Of a stretch of 64,000 nucleotides of DNA, positions 41,496-51,403 are shown piece by piece (within the stretch, counting starts at the first letter, position 1; the number at the start of each line of letters is the position of its first letter). Origin of the DNA: Streptomyces sp. WZ.A104. GTDB taxonomy: Bacteria; Actinomycetota; Actinomycetes; Streptomycetales; Streptomycetaceae. The notes beneath the pieces are model-generated. The model saw only the letters and a list, made by a program, of their open reading frames with translations, was not told the DNA's origin and did not search any database. The position numbers and the translations under genes are program-made. Location of the stretch: assembly GCF_002382885.1 (NCBI RefSeq), contig NZ_NWVL01000032.1, forward strand, positions 1 through 64,000. Direction: 5' to 3'.

Positions 41496-42181
41496 CCGAA
41501 CCCGGCGAACCGACCCGCCCCACCCGGCGGATGCCGACGGTGGACCAGGACAGCGGCGGCGACGCGTACCCGCCCGCGCCGGGCACGGACCTCGCTGCCC
41601 ACGAACCGGTCCCCACCCTGGAGCAGGGCGACGGCGGACCGGCGGGCCGCTTCTGGTCCGCGCGCCGGATCCCGGCCGCCGTGCTGGCCCTCGTCCTTCT
41701 GGGCGCGGCCGGGCTGTTGCTCTATGACATCGCCGCCGTACGGGCCGACCATCCGGCCATGCAATGGCGGCGCTCCCTCGCCGACGACCTGGCCGAACGG
41801 CCCCTGAACGACGTCCTCGTGCTCGTCGGCGCCGCGGTGGCCGCGGCGGTCGGCCTCTGGCTGATCCTCCTGGCCCTCACCCCCGGACTGCGCGATCTGC
41901 TTCCGATGCGCCGCGAGCGCGCCGGGGTACGGGCCGGGCTCGACCGGGCCGCCGCCGCGATGGTGCTGCGGGACCGGGCCGTGGAGGTCCCCGGTGTGCA
42001 GTCCGTACGGGTCAGCATGGGACGCCGCAAGGCGAAGGTGCGGGCACTCTCGCACTTCAGGGAACTCGACGACGTACGCACCGACCTGGATTCCGCGCTG
42101 GAGAGGGCCGTCCAGGAGCTGGGCCTGGCGAAGCCGCCGGGCCTCTCCGTCCAGGTGCACCGTCCGGCGAAGAAGGGATGA
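41492..42181 (+). CDS. DUF6286-like membrane protein of the Asp23 cluster
   Basis: A 229-residue protein: a disordered Pro/Asp-rich N-terminus (about 50 residues), two transmembrane helices (about 57-75 and 103-125) and a C-terminal cytoplasmic alpha/beta domain (GVRAGLDRAAAAMVLRDRAV...LSVQVHRPAKKG) whose strand-helix pattern echoes Asp23/AmaP cytoplasmic domains. ATG 41492 overlaps the previous stop by 4 bp. Role presumably in envelope stress with its neighbours. Confidence 0.82.
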   Translation: MTEPGEPTRPTRRMPTVDQDSGGDAYPPAPGTDLAAHEPVPTLEQGDGGPAGRFWSARRIPAAVLALVLLGAAGLLLYDIAAVRADHPAMQWRRSLADDLAERPLNDVLVLVGAAVAAAVGLWLILLALTPGLRDLLPMRRERAGVRAGLDRAAAAMVLRDRAVEVPGVQSVRVSMGRRKAKVRALSHFRELDDVRTDLDSALERAVQELGLAKPPGLSVQVHRPAKKG

Positions 42182-42765
42182 GCCGTATGCGCTCCACCGT
42201 CAACCGGGTCCTGCTGGCCCTGGCCGGGCTGCTGCTGGTGGTCCTCGGCGGAGCCGTGCTGGCTGCCGGACTCGGCGCATCCGTGCCGTCCTGGTGGCCC
42301 TGGGACGGCAAGGACGATGTTCTCCTCAGCGATGCCGACCGGGGCCGCTGGCGCGAGGAGGGCTGGTGGTGGCCGACCGTGATCGCGGTCCTCGCCGTCC
42401 TGGTCGTCCTGGCCCTGTGGTGGTTCCTCGCCCAGCTGCGCCGCGGCCGCCTCGCCGAGGTGCTGGTGGACAGCGGTGACGGCGAAGGGGCGCAGCTGCG
42501 CGGCTGGGCCCTGGAGGGCGTGCTCGCCGGGGAGGCGGGTGAGCTGGACGGGGTGTCCCGTGCGCATGCGGCCCTGACCGGCCGCAGGGCCGCGCCCCAA
42601 GTCCGTATGCGGCTGCTGCTGGAGCCGCACGCCGCACCCCTGGGGACCCTGAACGCGGTGGCCGACGGGGCGCTGACGCATGCCCGCCGGTCGGCCGGTC
42701 TGGACGAGCTCCCCGCAGAGGTCCGCCTCAAGGCCGTCAAGCACCGCGCGGAACGGGTGTCCTGA
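42178..42765 (+). CDS. amaP: Alkaline-shock membrane anchor AmaP-like protein
   Basis: A 195-residue protein with two N-terminal transmembrane helices (about 11-33 and 65-85, separated by WWPWDGKDD loop) and a cytoplasmic domain of about 110 residues, the AmaP layout that anchors Asp23 at the membrane. The start ATG 42178 overlaps the previous stop. Last gene of the five-gene cluster; it is the best candidate for the Asp23 anchor. Confidence 0.85.
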   Translation: MSRMRSTVNRVLLALAGLLLVVLGGAVLAAGLGASVPSWWPWDGKDDVLLSDADRGRWREEGWWWPTVIAVLAVLVVLALWWFLAQLRRGRLAEVLVDSGDGEGAQLRGWALEGVLAGEAGELDGVSRAHAALTGRRAAPQVRMRLLLEPHAAPLGTLNAVADGALTHARRSAGLDELPAEVRLKAVKHRAERVS

Positions 42766-42803
42766 CGGCCCATGGGCGTACGCGGGCCTCAAGGGCCGTC
42801 CGG

Positions 42804-43559
42804 TCAGAACCCGTGCCGCGAACCCCCGTCGACCGGCACCATGATCCCCGTCAGATACGAGGCGGCGGGGGAGAGCAGGAAGGCCGCGGTCTTCCCGAAC
42901 TCCTCCGGCGTCCCGTAGCGCCGCAGCGGGATGCGCGCCTCGTGGGCGGTGCGGGCGGCCTCGGCATCGCCCGACAGGGCGTCCAGCTCGCGGACCCGGT
43001 CGGTGTCGATCCGGGCGGGCAGCACGCCCACGACCCGGATGCCGCGCGGGCCCAGCTCGTCGGCGAGCGACTTGGCGAAGCCGGCGAGACCGGGGCGCAG
43101 CCCGTTGGAGATGGTCAGCCCGGCGATCGGCTCGTGCACCGATCCGGAGAGCACGAAGCCGATGACCCCGCCCTCCCCGAGCGCCGCGGCCGCCGTCCGG
43201 GCGAGCCGTACCGCTCCCAGGAACACCGTCTCGAACGCCGTCTGCCACTGGTCGTCCGTGTTGTCCGCGAGGAAGCCGGGGGCCGGTCCGCCGACGCTGA
43301 TGAGGATGCCGTCGAGCCGTCCGAACCGTTCCCGTGCCGTGTCCACGAGGCGCTGGGCCGCGCTCGGGTCGGCGTTGTCGGCGGCGAGCCCGACGACGTC
43401 CGGCCCCAGCGCGTCGGCGGCCTCCGTGGCGCTCTTCTCGTCCCGGCCGGTGATGATCACCTTGGCGCCGTCGGCGGCCAGGGCATGTGCCGTGGCGTTG
43501 CCGAGGCCCCGCGTCGCGCCGGTGACGATGTACACGCGGTCTTCAAGTCCAAGATCCAT
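42804..43559 (-). CDS. Short-chain dehydrogenase/reductase lacking the YxxxK motif
   Basis: A 251-residue Rossmann-fold SDR. The cofactor motif TGATRGLG is near residue 14, and the C-terminal VPVDGGSRHGF is normal. In place of the catalytic YxxxK, the helix reads LTISNGLRPGLAGFAKSLAD; the usual Tyr is Ile/Thr-like and the Lys position is Leu/Arg. A known SDR subgroup (BKR-like SDR) has this ISNGLRxG variant, so the gene is probably real and functional with a different catalytic logic. Start ATG 43559, following GH15 gene end at 43564 closely. Confidence 0.88.
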   Translation of the reverse strand: MDLGLEDRVYIVTGATRGLGNATAHALAADGAKVIITGRDEKSATEAADALGPDVVGLAADNADPSAAQRLVDTARERFGRLDGILISVGGPAPGFLADNTDDQWQTAFETVFLGAVRLARTAAAALGEGGVIGFVLSGSVHEPIAGLTISNGLRPGLAGFAKSLADELGPRGIRVVGVLPARIDTDRVRELDALSGDAEAARTAHEARIPLRRYGTPEEFGKTAAFLLSPAASYLTGIMVPVDGGSRHGF

Positions 43560-43563
43560 GGCC

Positions 43564-45357
43564 CTATCCTGCCGGGTCGTCCCCGGTGAGGTCGACAGCG
43601 GAGTTCACCAGTCCGATATGGCTGAACGCCTGGGGGAAGTTGCCCAGCTGCCGCCCGGCCGTGACGTCGTACTCCTCGGCCAGCAGCCCCACGTCGTTGC
43701 GGAGTTCCAGCAGCCGTTCGAACAGCTCCCGTGCCTCCCTGGGCCTGCCGATCCGCTGCAACGCGTCCACCAGCCAGAACGAGCAGGCGAGGAACGCCCC
43801 CTCCTCGCCGGGCAGCCCGTCGACGGAGACGCCCTCGGTGCTGTAGCGGCGGACCAGCCCGTCGCTGCCCAGCTCGGCGCGGACCGCGTCGACCGTGCCG
43901 ATCACCCGGGGGTCGTCGGGCGGCAGGAATCCGGTCCGCACGATGAGCAGCGTCGCGGCGTCCAGCTCCCGCGACCCGTAGGACTGGGTGAAGGTGTTCC
44001 GCTCGGGGTCGTACCCCTTGTCGCACACCTCGGCGTGCACCGCGTCCCGCATCGCCCGCCAGCGGTCGGCGTCACCGGGCAGCTCGGGGTTCTCCTCCAA
44101 CGAGCGCACCGCCCGGTCGGCGGCGACCCAGGCCATCACCTTGGAGTGCACGAAGTGCCGCCGTGCGCCGCGGATCTCCCACAGCCCCTCGTCCGGCTCG
44201 CGCCAGCTCGACTCCAGGAAGCCGAGCAGGCTGAGCTGGAGGTTCCAGGCGTGCGGCTTGCTGTCCAGACCGGCGTCGCGGGCCAGCCGCAGCGCGTCGA
44301 TGACCTCGCCGTAGACGTCCAGCTGGCGCTGGTGGACGGCCGCGTTGCCGGTGCGCACCGGCCGGGAGTTCTCGTAGCCGGTGAGCCAGGTCAGCTCCAC
44401 CTCGGGCAGCCGCCGCTCGCCCGCGAGCCCGTACATGATCTGGAGGTCCGCCGGGTCCCCGGCGACGGCCCGCAGCAGCCAGTCCCGCCAGGCAGCCGCC
44501 TCGTCCAGATAGCCCGCCGCGACCATCGCCCCGAGAGTGAGCGTCGCGTCCCGCAGCCAGCAGAAGCGGTAGTCCCAGTTCCGTACGCCGCCGATCTCCT
44601 CCGGCAGGGAGGTGGTGGGGGCTGCCACGATGCCGCCGGTCGGGGCGTACGTCAGGGCCTTCAGCGTGATCAGCGAGCGCAGAACGGCCTCGCGGTACGG
44701 CCCCTCGTACGTACACTTCTCGGTCCACTTCGCCCAGTCGTGCAGGGCGTGCTTCAGCGCCTTGCGGGGGTCGATCAGCTTCGGGCGCGGTGCGTGTGAG
44801 GGGTGCCAGGTCAGGACAAAGGCCACGCTCTCGCCCTCGGTGACCGTGAACGAGGAGCAGGTGCTGAACTGCTGGCCCCACGTCTTGACCGGTGGTTCGC
44901 TGCGCAGCCAGACGGAGTCGGGCCCCGCGACCGCCACCCGGTGGCCGTGCGACCGGCGTACCCAGGGCACCACGGACCCGAAGTCGAAGCGCAGCCGCAG
45001 CACGGAGCTCATGTCGACGCTGCCGCTGACGCCCTCGATGATCCGCATCAGATCCGGCGCCGTGTCGCGCTGCGGCATGAAGTCGATGACCTTGACGGTG
45101 CCGGTGCGCGTCTCCCAGTACGTCTCCAGCACCAGGGAATCACCCGCGTAGCCCCGCCGTGTGCAGGTGTCCGAGGGGCCCGCGCCCTGCGGGGCGATGC
45201 GCCAGTGGCCGTTCTCCTCGGTGCCGAGCAGCGCGGCGAAGCAGGCTCCGGAATCGAAGCGGGGCAGGCAGAGCCAGTCGACGGAACCGTTCCTGCCGAC
45301 GAGGGCGGCGGTCTGGAGATCGCCGATCAGGGCGTAGTCCTCGATGCGTGGGGTCAC
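43564..45357 (-). CDS. Glycoside hydrolase family 15 enzyme, probable trehalase
   Basis: A 597-residue cytoplasmic protein with an N-terminal beta-sandwich (IEDYALIGDLQTAALVGRNGSVDWLCLPRFDSGACFAALL) and the (alpha/alpha)6 catalytic barrel with NWDYRFCWLRDATLTLGAM and later the WLVDALQRIGRPREARELFE segment. This is the actinobacterial GH15 trehalase/glucoamylase type; those tested from mycobacteria and Streptomyces hydrolyse trehalose. No signal peptide. GTG 45357 begins the conserved N-terminus. It lies just upstream of the SDR gene (4-bp gap), suggesting co-transcription. Confidence 0.92.
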   Translation of the reverse strand: MTPRIEDYALIGDLQTAALVGRNGSVDWLCLPRFDSGACFAALLGTEENGHWRIAPQGAGPSDTCTRRGYAGDSLVLETYWETRTGTVKVIDFMPQRDTAPDLMRIIEGVSGSVDMSSVLRLRFDFGSVVPWVRRSHGHRVAVAGPDSVWLRSEPPVKTWGQQFSTCSSFTVTEGESVAFVLTWHPSHAPRPKLIDPRKALKHALHDWAKWTEKCTYEGPYREAVLRSLITLKALTYAPTGGIVAAPTTSLPEEIGGVRNWDYRFCWLRDATLTLGAMVAAGYLDEAAAWRDWLLRAVAGDPADLQIMYGLAGERRLPEVELTWLTGYENSRPVRTGNAAVHQRQLDVYGEVIDALRLARDAGLDSKPHAWNLQLSLLGFLESSWREPDEGLWEIRGARRHFVHSKVMAWVAADRAVRSLEENPELPGDADRWRAMRDAVHAEVCDKGYDPERNTFTQSYGSRELDAATLLIVRTGFLPPDDPRVIGTVDAVRAELGSDGLVRRYSTEGVSVDGLPGEEGAFLACSFWLVDALQRIGRPREARELFERLLELRNDVGLLAEEYDVTAGRQLGNFPQAFSHIGLVNSAVDLTGDDPAG

Positions 45358-45437
45358 GCTCTGGCGTGTTCCCGAACCGGGCCCCGGTTAAGCAGACCGA
45401 CGGTGTGCCGCCGTCGGGCGCGGCTCCGGGCCCGGCC

Positions 45438-46244
45438 TCAGGCGCTCGCGGGTTCCGGCTGTTCGGGGGCGTCGGCCGTCGTCGCGTCCTTGGCCGCCGC
45501 CTCCGCCCGGTCGCGCAACTCCCGCCGTACGAGGATCAGCCAGCCGACCGGAACGGCGGCGACGAACAGCCACCACTGGACCGCGTACGCCATGTGCGCA
45601 CCGATCGAGCTGTCGTCGGGGGACGCGATCTGCTCGGGCCGGTTCCCCGAGGGCTGCGGGGCGGTCTGCTCGATGTACCCGCCGAGGACCTGCCGGGACA
45701 GCAGCTGCGACTGCTGCTCGCTGTTGATCAGCATGACCTGCCGGTCCGGCAGCCCCGCCAGGTCCTTGATGCCGCTGCTGCCGGTCGTCTCGTCCGCCTT
45801 GAGCCGCCCGGTGACGGTCACTTCGCCCCGGGGTGCGGGCGGCACGTCCGGGTAGGCCGTCTGGTTCGGTGCGGCGGGGACCCAGCCCCGGTTGACCAGG
45901 ACGGTGCCGCCGTCCCTCAGGTCGAGCGGGGTCAGGACATGGACGCCGATCTGGTCGTCCGTCGAGGTCCGCCGACGGACGACGACCTCGTGCTCGGTGT
46001 CGAACGTGCCCGTCGCGGTAACCGTCCGCCAGAAGTCGGCGCGCGGGACGGTGTGCCCGGGGGAGGTGAGATCGGTGACCGGGACCGGCGGCGCTTCGAG
46101 GTTCCGGGAGATCAGCTCGTTCTGCGCGACCCGGTGCTGGTGCCGGTGGAACTGCCAGAAACCCAGCTCGACCATCGTCGGCATCAGTACGAGCCCGAGA
46201 AGGGTGAGGATCACCCACTGCCGGGTCAACAGGAAGCGGTACAC
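45438..46244 (-). CDS. SURF1-family cytochrome oxidase assembly protein
   Basis: A 268-residue membrane protein with an N-terminal helix (VILTLLGLVLMPTMVELGFWQ) and a C-terminal helix (AYAVQWWLFVAAVPVGWLILV), the SURF1 topology, with a periplasmic domain between. The typical GFWQFHRHQHR and PNRGWVP-like motifs are present (VLVNRGWVPAA). SURF1 helps insert haem a into cytochrome c oxidase. GTG 46244 is chosen; TTG 46259 would add five residues. A 10-bp inverted repeat surrounds this start. Confidence 0.88.
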   Translation of the reverse strand: MYRFLLTRQWVILTLLGLVLMPTMVELGFWQFHRHQHRVAQNELISRNLEAPPVPVTDLTSPGHTVPRADFWRTVTATGTFDTEHEVVVRRRTSTDDQIGVHVLTPLDLRDGGTVLVNRGWVPAAPNQTAYPDVPPAPRGEVTVTGRLKADETTGSSGIKDLAGLPDRQVMLINSEQQSQLLSRQVLGGYIEQTAPQPSGNRPEQIASPDDSSIGAHMAYAVQWWLFVAAVPVGWLILVRRELRDRAEAAAKDATTADAPEQPEPASA

Positions 46245-46331
46245 CCCATGACCGTACAACCGGGGTCATGGGGTGCAGCACTCAGGGGTACGGCTGGCCC
46301 TGCCCGGCGATGAGTGATTTCGTCATACCTT

Positions 46332-46565
46332 TCACACTTTGTCCACGATGCCCGCCTTCCCCTCGGCGCGGGCGCAGTGGGCCCCGCAGTACCAGTGCCC
46401 GTCGGCCTCGACACCCTGCCCGATCACCTGGACCCGGCAGTGCTCGCAGATCGGCGCCATGCGGTGGATGGCGCAGGAGAAGCAGTCGAAGACGTGCACC
46501 GCGCCCTGCGCGTGCACCTCGAAGGACATGCCGTAGTCGTTTCCGCAAACCTCGCAACGTGCCAT
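46332..46565 (-). CDS. Small Cys-rich probable zinc-binding protein
   Basis: A 77-residue protein with several paired cysteines: ARCEVCGNDYG, FDCFSCAIHRMAPICEHCRV, and HWYCGAHCARAEG. The CxxC pattern suggests two or three treble-clef or zinc-ribbon sites; in databases such proteins are called prokaryotic metallothionein. ATG 46565 starts it. Stand-alone gene between SURF1 and the exonuclease. Likely binds zinc; partner unknown. Confidence 0.82.
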   Translation of the reverse strand: MARCEVCGNDYGMSFEVHAQGAVHVFDCFSCAIHRMAPICEHCRVQVIGQGVEADGHWYCGAHCARAEGKAGIVDKV

Positions 46566-46628
46566 GCGCCACAGGGTGGGACGCCCGGAGGCGACGGGCG
46601 AGCGGGCGCGTGGCGAGTCGTGCCCGGT

Positions 46629-47645
46629 TCACTCCGATGACGGTGCGGGCGCCTGTGGCGGCACCGAGCCGGGTGCGCCCGGGTCGGCGGGCGCCACATC
46701 GCGCAGCAGATGCGTGAAGGCGCTCTCCTCCAGGATCGGCGTGCCGAACGCCTTCGCCTTCTGCGTCTTGGACGTGGCCGCGTCCGGGTCGTTGGTCACC
46801 AGCAGGCTCGTCAGCCGGGACACGCTGGTCGCCACATGCAGACCGGCCTCCACCGCCCGGTCCTCCAGGAGCTCCCGGTCGATCGAGGTGTCCCCGGAGA
46901 ACGCCACCCGCATCCCCTGCTTCAGCGGCATCTCCTTCTCATACCGCCCCGGATTGGGATACGGGCAGGCGGGACGCTTGCGCGAGGGCCGCCAGCTGTT
47001 CGGCTGCCGGGAGGGCCGGTACCCGGCGCGCGGGGCGACGGGGGAGTCGGACCACTCGGTCAGCGGCCGGCACTCCAGCAACGGCAGCCGCACCCCGCCC
47101 CGGGCCGCCGCGTGCAGACTCGGCCGGAACGCCTCGGCCAGCACCCGGGCGTCGTCCAGTGCGTGGTGGGCCTGCTGCTGTACGACGCCGAAGTGCGCGG
47201 CGAGCGAGGCGAGCTTGTGGTTGGGCAGCGGCAGCCGCAGCTCCTTGGCGAGCGCGATCGTGCACAGCCGCTGCTCGACCGGGGCGACCACCGAGGCCCG
47301 GGCGTACTCCCGGGCGATCATCGACCAGTCGAACGCCGCGTTGTGCGCGACGAGCACCCGGTCCGCGAGCCGCGCGGACAGCTCGGCGGCGACCTCCGGG
47401 AAGAGCGGCGCCCCTGCGAGCACGTCGCTGGTCAGCCCGTGGATCCAGACGGGCCCGGGGTCGCGTTCCGGATTCACCAGCGTGTACCAGTGGTCCTCGA
47501 CATCGCCCAGGGCGTCCAGCCGGTAGACGGCTGCGGACACTATCCGGTCGTCGCGGGCGAGTCCGGTGGTCTCCACGTCGACGACCGCGTACCCCTGGGG
47601 GTAGGCGGTCGGCCACGGTGCGGCTGTCTGGCGGTCGTCGAGCAT
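46629..47645 (-). CDS. DnaQ-like 3'-5' exonuclease with C-terminal BRCT-like region
   Basis: A 338-residue protein. The DEDDh exonuclease domain (about 15-185) has VVDVETTG, VLVAHNAAFDWSM and HHALDDARVLAEAF. The C-terminal part (about 240-310) reads GMRVAFSGDTSIDRELLEDRAVEAG and LTSLLVTNDPDAATSKTQKAKAF, a BRCT-like fold. This is the actinobacterial epsilon-like exonuclease, distinct from the PHP-domain proofreading of DnaE. ATG 47645 is used; TATTCT 8 bp upstream suggests a leaderless mRNA. Confidence 0.9.
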   Translation of the reverse strand: MLDDRQTAAPWPTAYPQGYAVVDVETTGLARDDRIVSAAVYRLDALGDVEDHWYTLVNPERDPGPVWIHGLTSDVLAGAPLFPEVAAELSARLADRVLVAHNAAFDWSMIAREYARASVVAPVEQRLCTIALAKELRLPLPNHKLASLAAHFGVVQQQAHHALDDARVLAEAFRPSLHAAARGGVRLPLLECRPLTEWSDSPVAPRAGYRPSRQPNSWRPSRKRPACPYPNPGRYEKEMPLKQGMRVAFSGDTSIDRELLEDRAVEAGLHVATSVSRLTSLLVTNDPDAATSKTQKAKAFGTPILEESAFTHLLRDVAPADPGAPGSVPPQAPAPSSE

Positions 47646-47789
47646 GGTCACAGAGAATACGGGCCGCGACTGACAGTCCCCTATTCGGTGGTCCCCGGGG
47701 TGGGTCAGGGGAGGTGAATGAGGCGTTCCGGAGAGGAGTCGGCGGACGCAGGTCGGGCGTGTCCGGCCGGACCGGTCGCAGATGGGCCG

Positions 47790-48090
47790 GCCCGTTCGGT
47801 GACAGCTCGTCGCCGAGCTGCCGGAGGTGGGTGTTGGTGTGCAGCGTCAGCCGTTCGAGACTCGGCCGACGGCTGAGGCCGCCGAGGCGCAGGTACCGGG
47901 TCTGGCAGGAGTGTGAGGGCTGAATCCCGCTCACAGGCACCAGCTCCCGCGCCCGCCCCGCCGCACGGACCCGCTCCACCGCCGCCCGCGCCGCGAACGA
48001 CGGGTGTGCCGGTCAGCTGCTCCACCAGATGCGCGCGGCAGCGGCCGAGGAGGTCCTCGTACAGGCCGAATCAACTTCCGTACCGGACAC
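47790..48090 (-). pseudogene. Decayed regulator-like gene
   Basis: A GGAGG site precedes GTG 48090 (VSGTEVDSA), but coding character then shifts to another frame (LYEDLLGRCRAHLVEQLTG), and again near 47995 to FAARAAVERVRAAGRARELV. The last part reads RYLRLGGLSRRPSLERLTLH-TNTHLRQLGDEL, which resembles the C-terminal helix-turn-helix of PucR-type regulators. Two or more frameshifts make a functional product unlikely. Sequencing error or a wrong family assignment are possible. Confidence 0.45.
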
Positions 48091-48240
48091 GAGCGTTCCT
48101 CCCCCTCGATGACACGCGCTCCGCAAATCCTACGGCCCGGACCATTGGCAGAAGGTGCCAAAGGCTGCTGACACCAGGTCTCGCATACTTGTGGGTAACA
48201 ACGTCTAGCCCTCACCGACCGGCGGCCCTACGGTGCTCGC

Positions 48241-49169
<929 letters not shown>

Positions 49170-49173
<4 letters not shown>

Positions 49174-49850
49174 GCGCCACGGCCCACCGGCCCGCCCGCT
49201 CCCGCGCGGCCGAGCGTTTCGCCCGTCCCGTACTCCTCGCCTTCCTCCTCGTGGCCGCCGCCGACCTGGCCGGGCTCCTCACCGGGGCCGAGACGGCCCA
49301 CCTGGTCGCCAAACCGCTGCTGATGCCGCTGCTCGCCGGGTACGCGGCCCTGCGCGGCGCGCCCCGGCTGCTGGTCGCGGCCCTGCTGTTCGGGTGGGGC
49401 GGGGACGTCTTCCTGCTCGCCGACAACGAGCTGGCGTTCCTGTGCGGCATGGGTTCCTTCGCCGTCGGCCACGTCTGCTACCTGCGGCTGTTCGGCCGCG
49501 ACCGGGCCCGCGCGCCGCTGGCCACCGCGATCGGATATCTCCTCGTCCTGGCCGTCTTCCTTGTCCTGATCTGGCCGGACATCCCCGCGGACCTGCGGAT
49601 TCCGTTGACCGGCTACAGCCTGCTGCTCACCGCCATGGCCTGGCGGGCCGGGGTGTTCGGGCCGTACGCGGCGGCGGGCGGGGCGCTCTTCCTGATCTCC
49701 GACGCCCTCATCGCCACCGGTATCGCCGAGTGGCCCCAGCTGCCCGCCCCCGACTTCTGGGTGATGCTCACCTACATCGCCGCGCAGTCCCTGCTCACCC
49801 TCGGGGTGCTCACGAAGGGGGCTGCGGGGCGCGGGATCAGTTCGCCGTAG
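49170..49850 (+). CDS. YhhN/TMEM86-family membrane protein, lysoplasmalogenase-like
   Basis: A 226-residue protein with about eight hydrophobic helices. It matches the YhhN (TMEM86) family, whose animal members hydrolyse lysoplasmalogen: LLFGWGGDVFLLADNELAFLCGMGSFAVGHVCYL carries the conserved GDxxL and His motif, and ALFLISDALIATGIAEWP the later Asp. GTG 49170 overlaps the preceding stop, so the pair with the di-iron enzyme may act on lipid side chains. Its 3' end overlaps the convergent CoA-transferase gene by 14 bp. Confidence 0.85.
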
Positions 49851-51342
49851 GGCCCGTACGCGTACGCCACTCGGGTGCGTCCGCACCGAGGCGTCCCGGC
49901 GGGCGTGACCAGTTCGCAGGGCCGCCGTCGCCGCCCGGGAGCGCCACCGGCGACAGGGCGTGCAGGATCTCGCCCAGCGGACCGGCCGCGGTGGTGGTGA
50001 GGTAGGCGGAGGGGTTGTAGGACGTGCCTACGGAGCCCGCCCGGTCTTCCGCATGGACGTACGACGCGTCCACGGCACGGGCCTCGTCCTGCGCCCCGCC
50101 CCCGCCCCCGCGCCCACCGCTCAGCAGCCATTGCGCGGTCCCCGCCAGGGACGCCCGCAGCAACCGCGTACCGCCCTCCCGGCCCTGTTCCGTCACCGAC
50201 CGCAGCACCCCCGCCGCCAGCAGATAGCCGGTGCCGTGGTCGAGGGCCTGGGCGGGCAGCGCGCCCGGCTCCTGCGGGGTGCCCTCCACCGCCGCGATGC
50301 CCGTGGCGACCTGGACGAGGCTGTCGAAGCCGCGCCGCCCGTGCCACGGCCCCGTCGTGCCCCAGGCCGACAACTGGGCGAGCACCAGGCCCGGGTGGCG
50401 CTCGGCCAGTACGTCGGGGGCCAGTCCGTACGCGTCCAGGGCCCCCGGCCGGTATCCGGTGACGAGGACGTCGGCCGAGGCGAGCAGCTCCTCGAAGACG
50501 GCCCGGTCGGAGCGCGTTCCCAGGTCCAGCCGGGTGGACCGCTTGCCGAACCCCGTGTCGCTGTGCGCGTCCTGACTCTCCGGCAACTGCGGCGCGTCCA
50601 CCCGCAGCACGTCAGCGCCCAGCAGGGCGAGCGTGCGGGTGGCGACCGGGCCCGCGATGACCCGGGTGAGATCGAGGACCCGCAGACCGGCGGCGGGGGA
50701 GCCGAGGGAGGCGCTCGGGGACGTGAGCGGGCGCGGCGCCGTCGGGGCGCCCAGCCGGTCCAGGGTCGCCAGGGGGCGGGAGGCGACGGCCGCGCCCTGC
50801 GGATGGGCCGTCCACTCCTCCGGTGACCTGAGCGCGACGGCCAGGCCGCCCGCCGCGTACACCGTCTCCTCGATCTCCACAGCCTGCCGCTCCGCGAACA
50901 CCCCGGCCACGGTCTCGGGCGTCGCGTCCTCGGGCAGCCCCAGGGCGCTCAGCAACCGCGCCCGGTGGTGCGGGTAGTTGGCGTGGGTGCGCACCCAGCC
51001 TTCCGCCGTGCGCCAGAACCGGGAGAGCGGGGCGAAGGAGACCGGCGCCCGTCCGTCGATCCGCAGATGCCGTTCGCTGATGAAGGCCGTCGCCACCGCA
51101 CCGTCGTCCACTCGCACCCGGGGGACCGGTACGCCGCTCCGGTGCGCGGCCAGCTCGGCGGCCGCCAGTGCGCAGACCGCGACGGTCGAACGGGCCAGCT
51201 CCATGACGGGCAGCCGCGCGCCCAGCAGCCCGGCGGGACCGCCCGTGTCCACCCGGTCCAACAGGGCGGGGTCCCCGCCGAGTGCCGCCCAGGGGGTTGC
51301 CGCGTCCGGTGCTGATGCGCCCGGTGCCGATGTGTGCGTCAT
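49837..51342 (-). CDS. Family III CoA-transferase (CaiB/BaiF)
   Basis: A 501-residue protein with two CaiB-like halves. The main core contains AGLRVLDLTRVIAGPVATRTLALLGADVLRVD, DLGTRSDRAVFEELLASADVLVTGYRPGALDAYGL and GLVLAQLSAWGTTGPWHGRRGFDSL. The N-terminal 230 residues look like a second, partial CoA-transferase-like half. The position of the catalytic Asp is LDLGT-like (DLGTRSDRAVF). It probably transfers CoA between carboxylic acids. ATG 51342 lacks a clear Shine-Dalgarno and may be leaderless. Confidence 0.88.
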   Translation of the reverse strand: MTHTSAPGASAPDAATPWAALGGDPALLDRVDTGGPAGLLGARLPVMELARSTVAVCALAAAELAAHRSGVPVPRVRVDDGAVATAFISERHLRIDGRAPVSFAPLSRFWRTAEGWVRTHANYPHHRARLLSALGLPEDATPETVAGVFAERQAVEIEETVYAAGGLAVALRSPEEWTAHPQGAAVASRPLATLDRLGAPTAPRPLTSPSASLGSPAAGLRVLDLTRVIAGPVATRTLALLGADVLRVDAPQLPESQDAHSDTGFGKRSTRLDLGTRSDRAVFEELLASADVLVTGYRPGALDAYGLAPDVLAERHPGLVLAQLSAWGTTGPWHGRRGFDSLVQVATGIAAVEGTPQEPGALPAQALDHGTGYLLAAGVLRSVTEQGREGGTRLLRASLAGTAQWLLSGGRGGGGGAQDEARAVDASYVHAEDRAGSVGTSYNPSAYLTTTAAGPLGEILHALSPVALPGGDGGPANWSRPPGRLGADAPEWRTRTGPTAN

Positions 51343-51403
51343 GCACGAACTATGGCACCGGCCGGTCGAGGGGAGGAGAGGCGAGGGGCAAGAGGGGGAG
51401 AGG

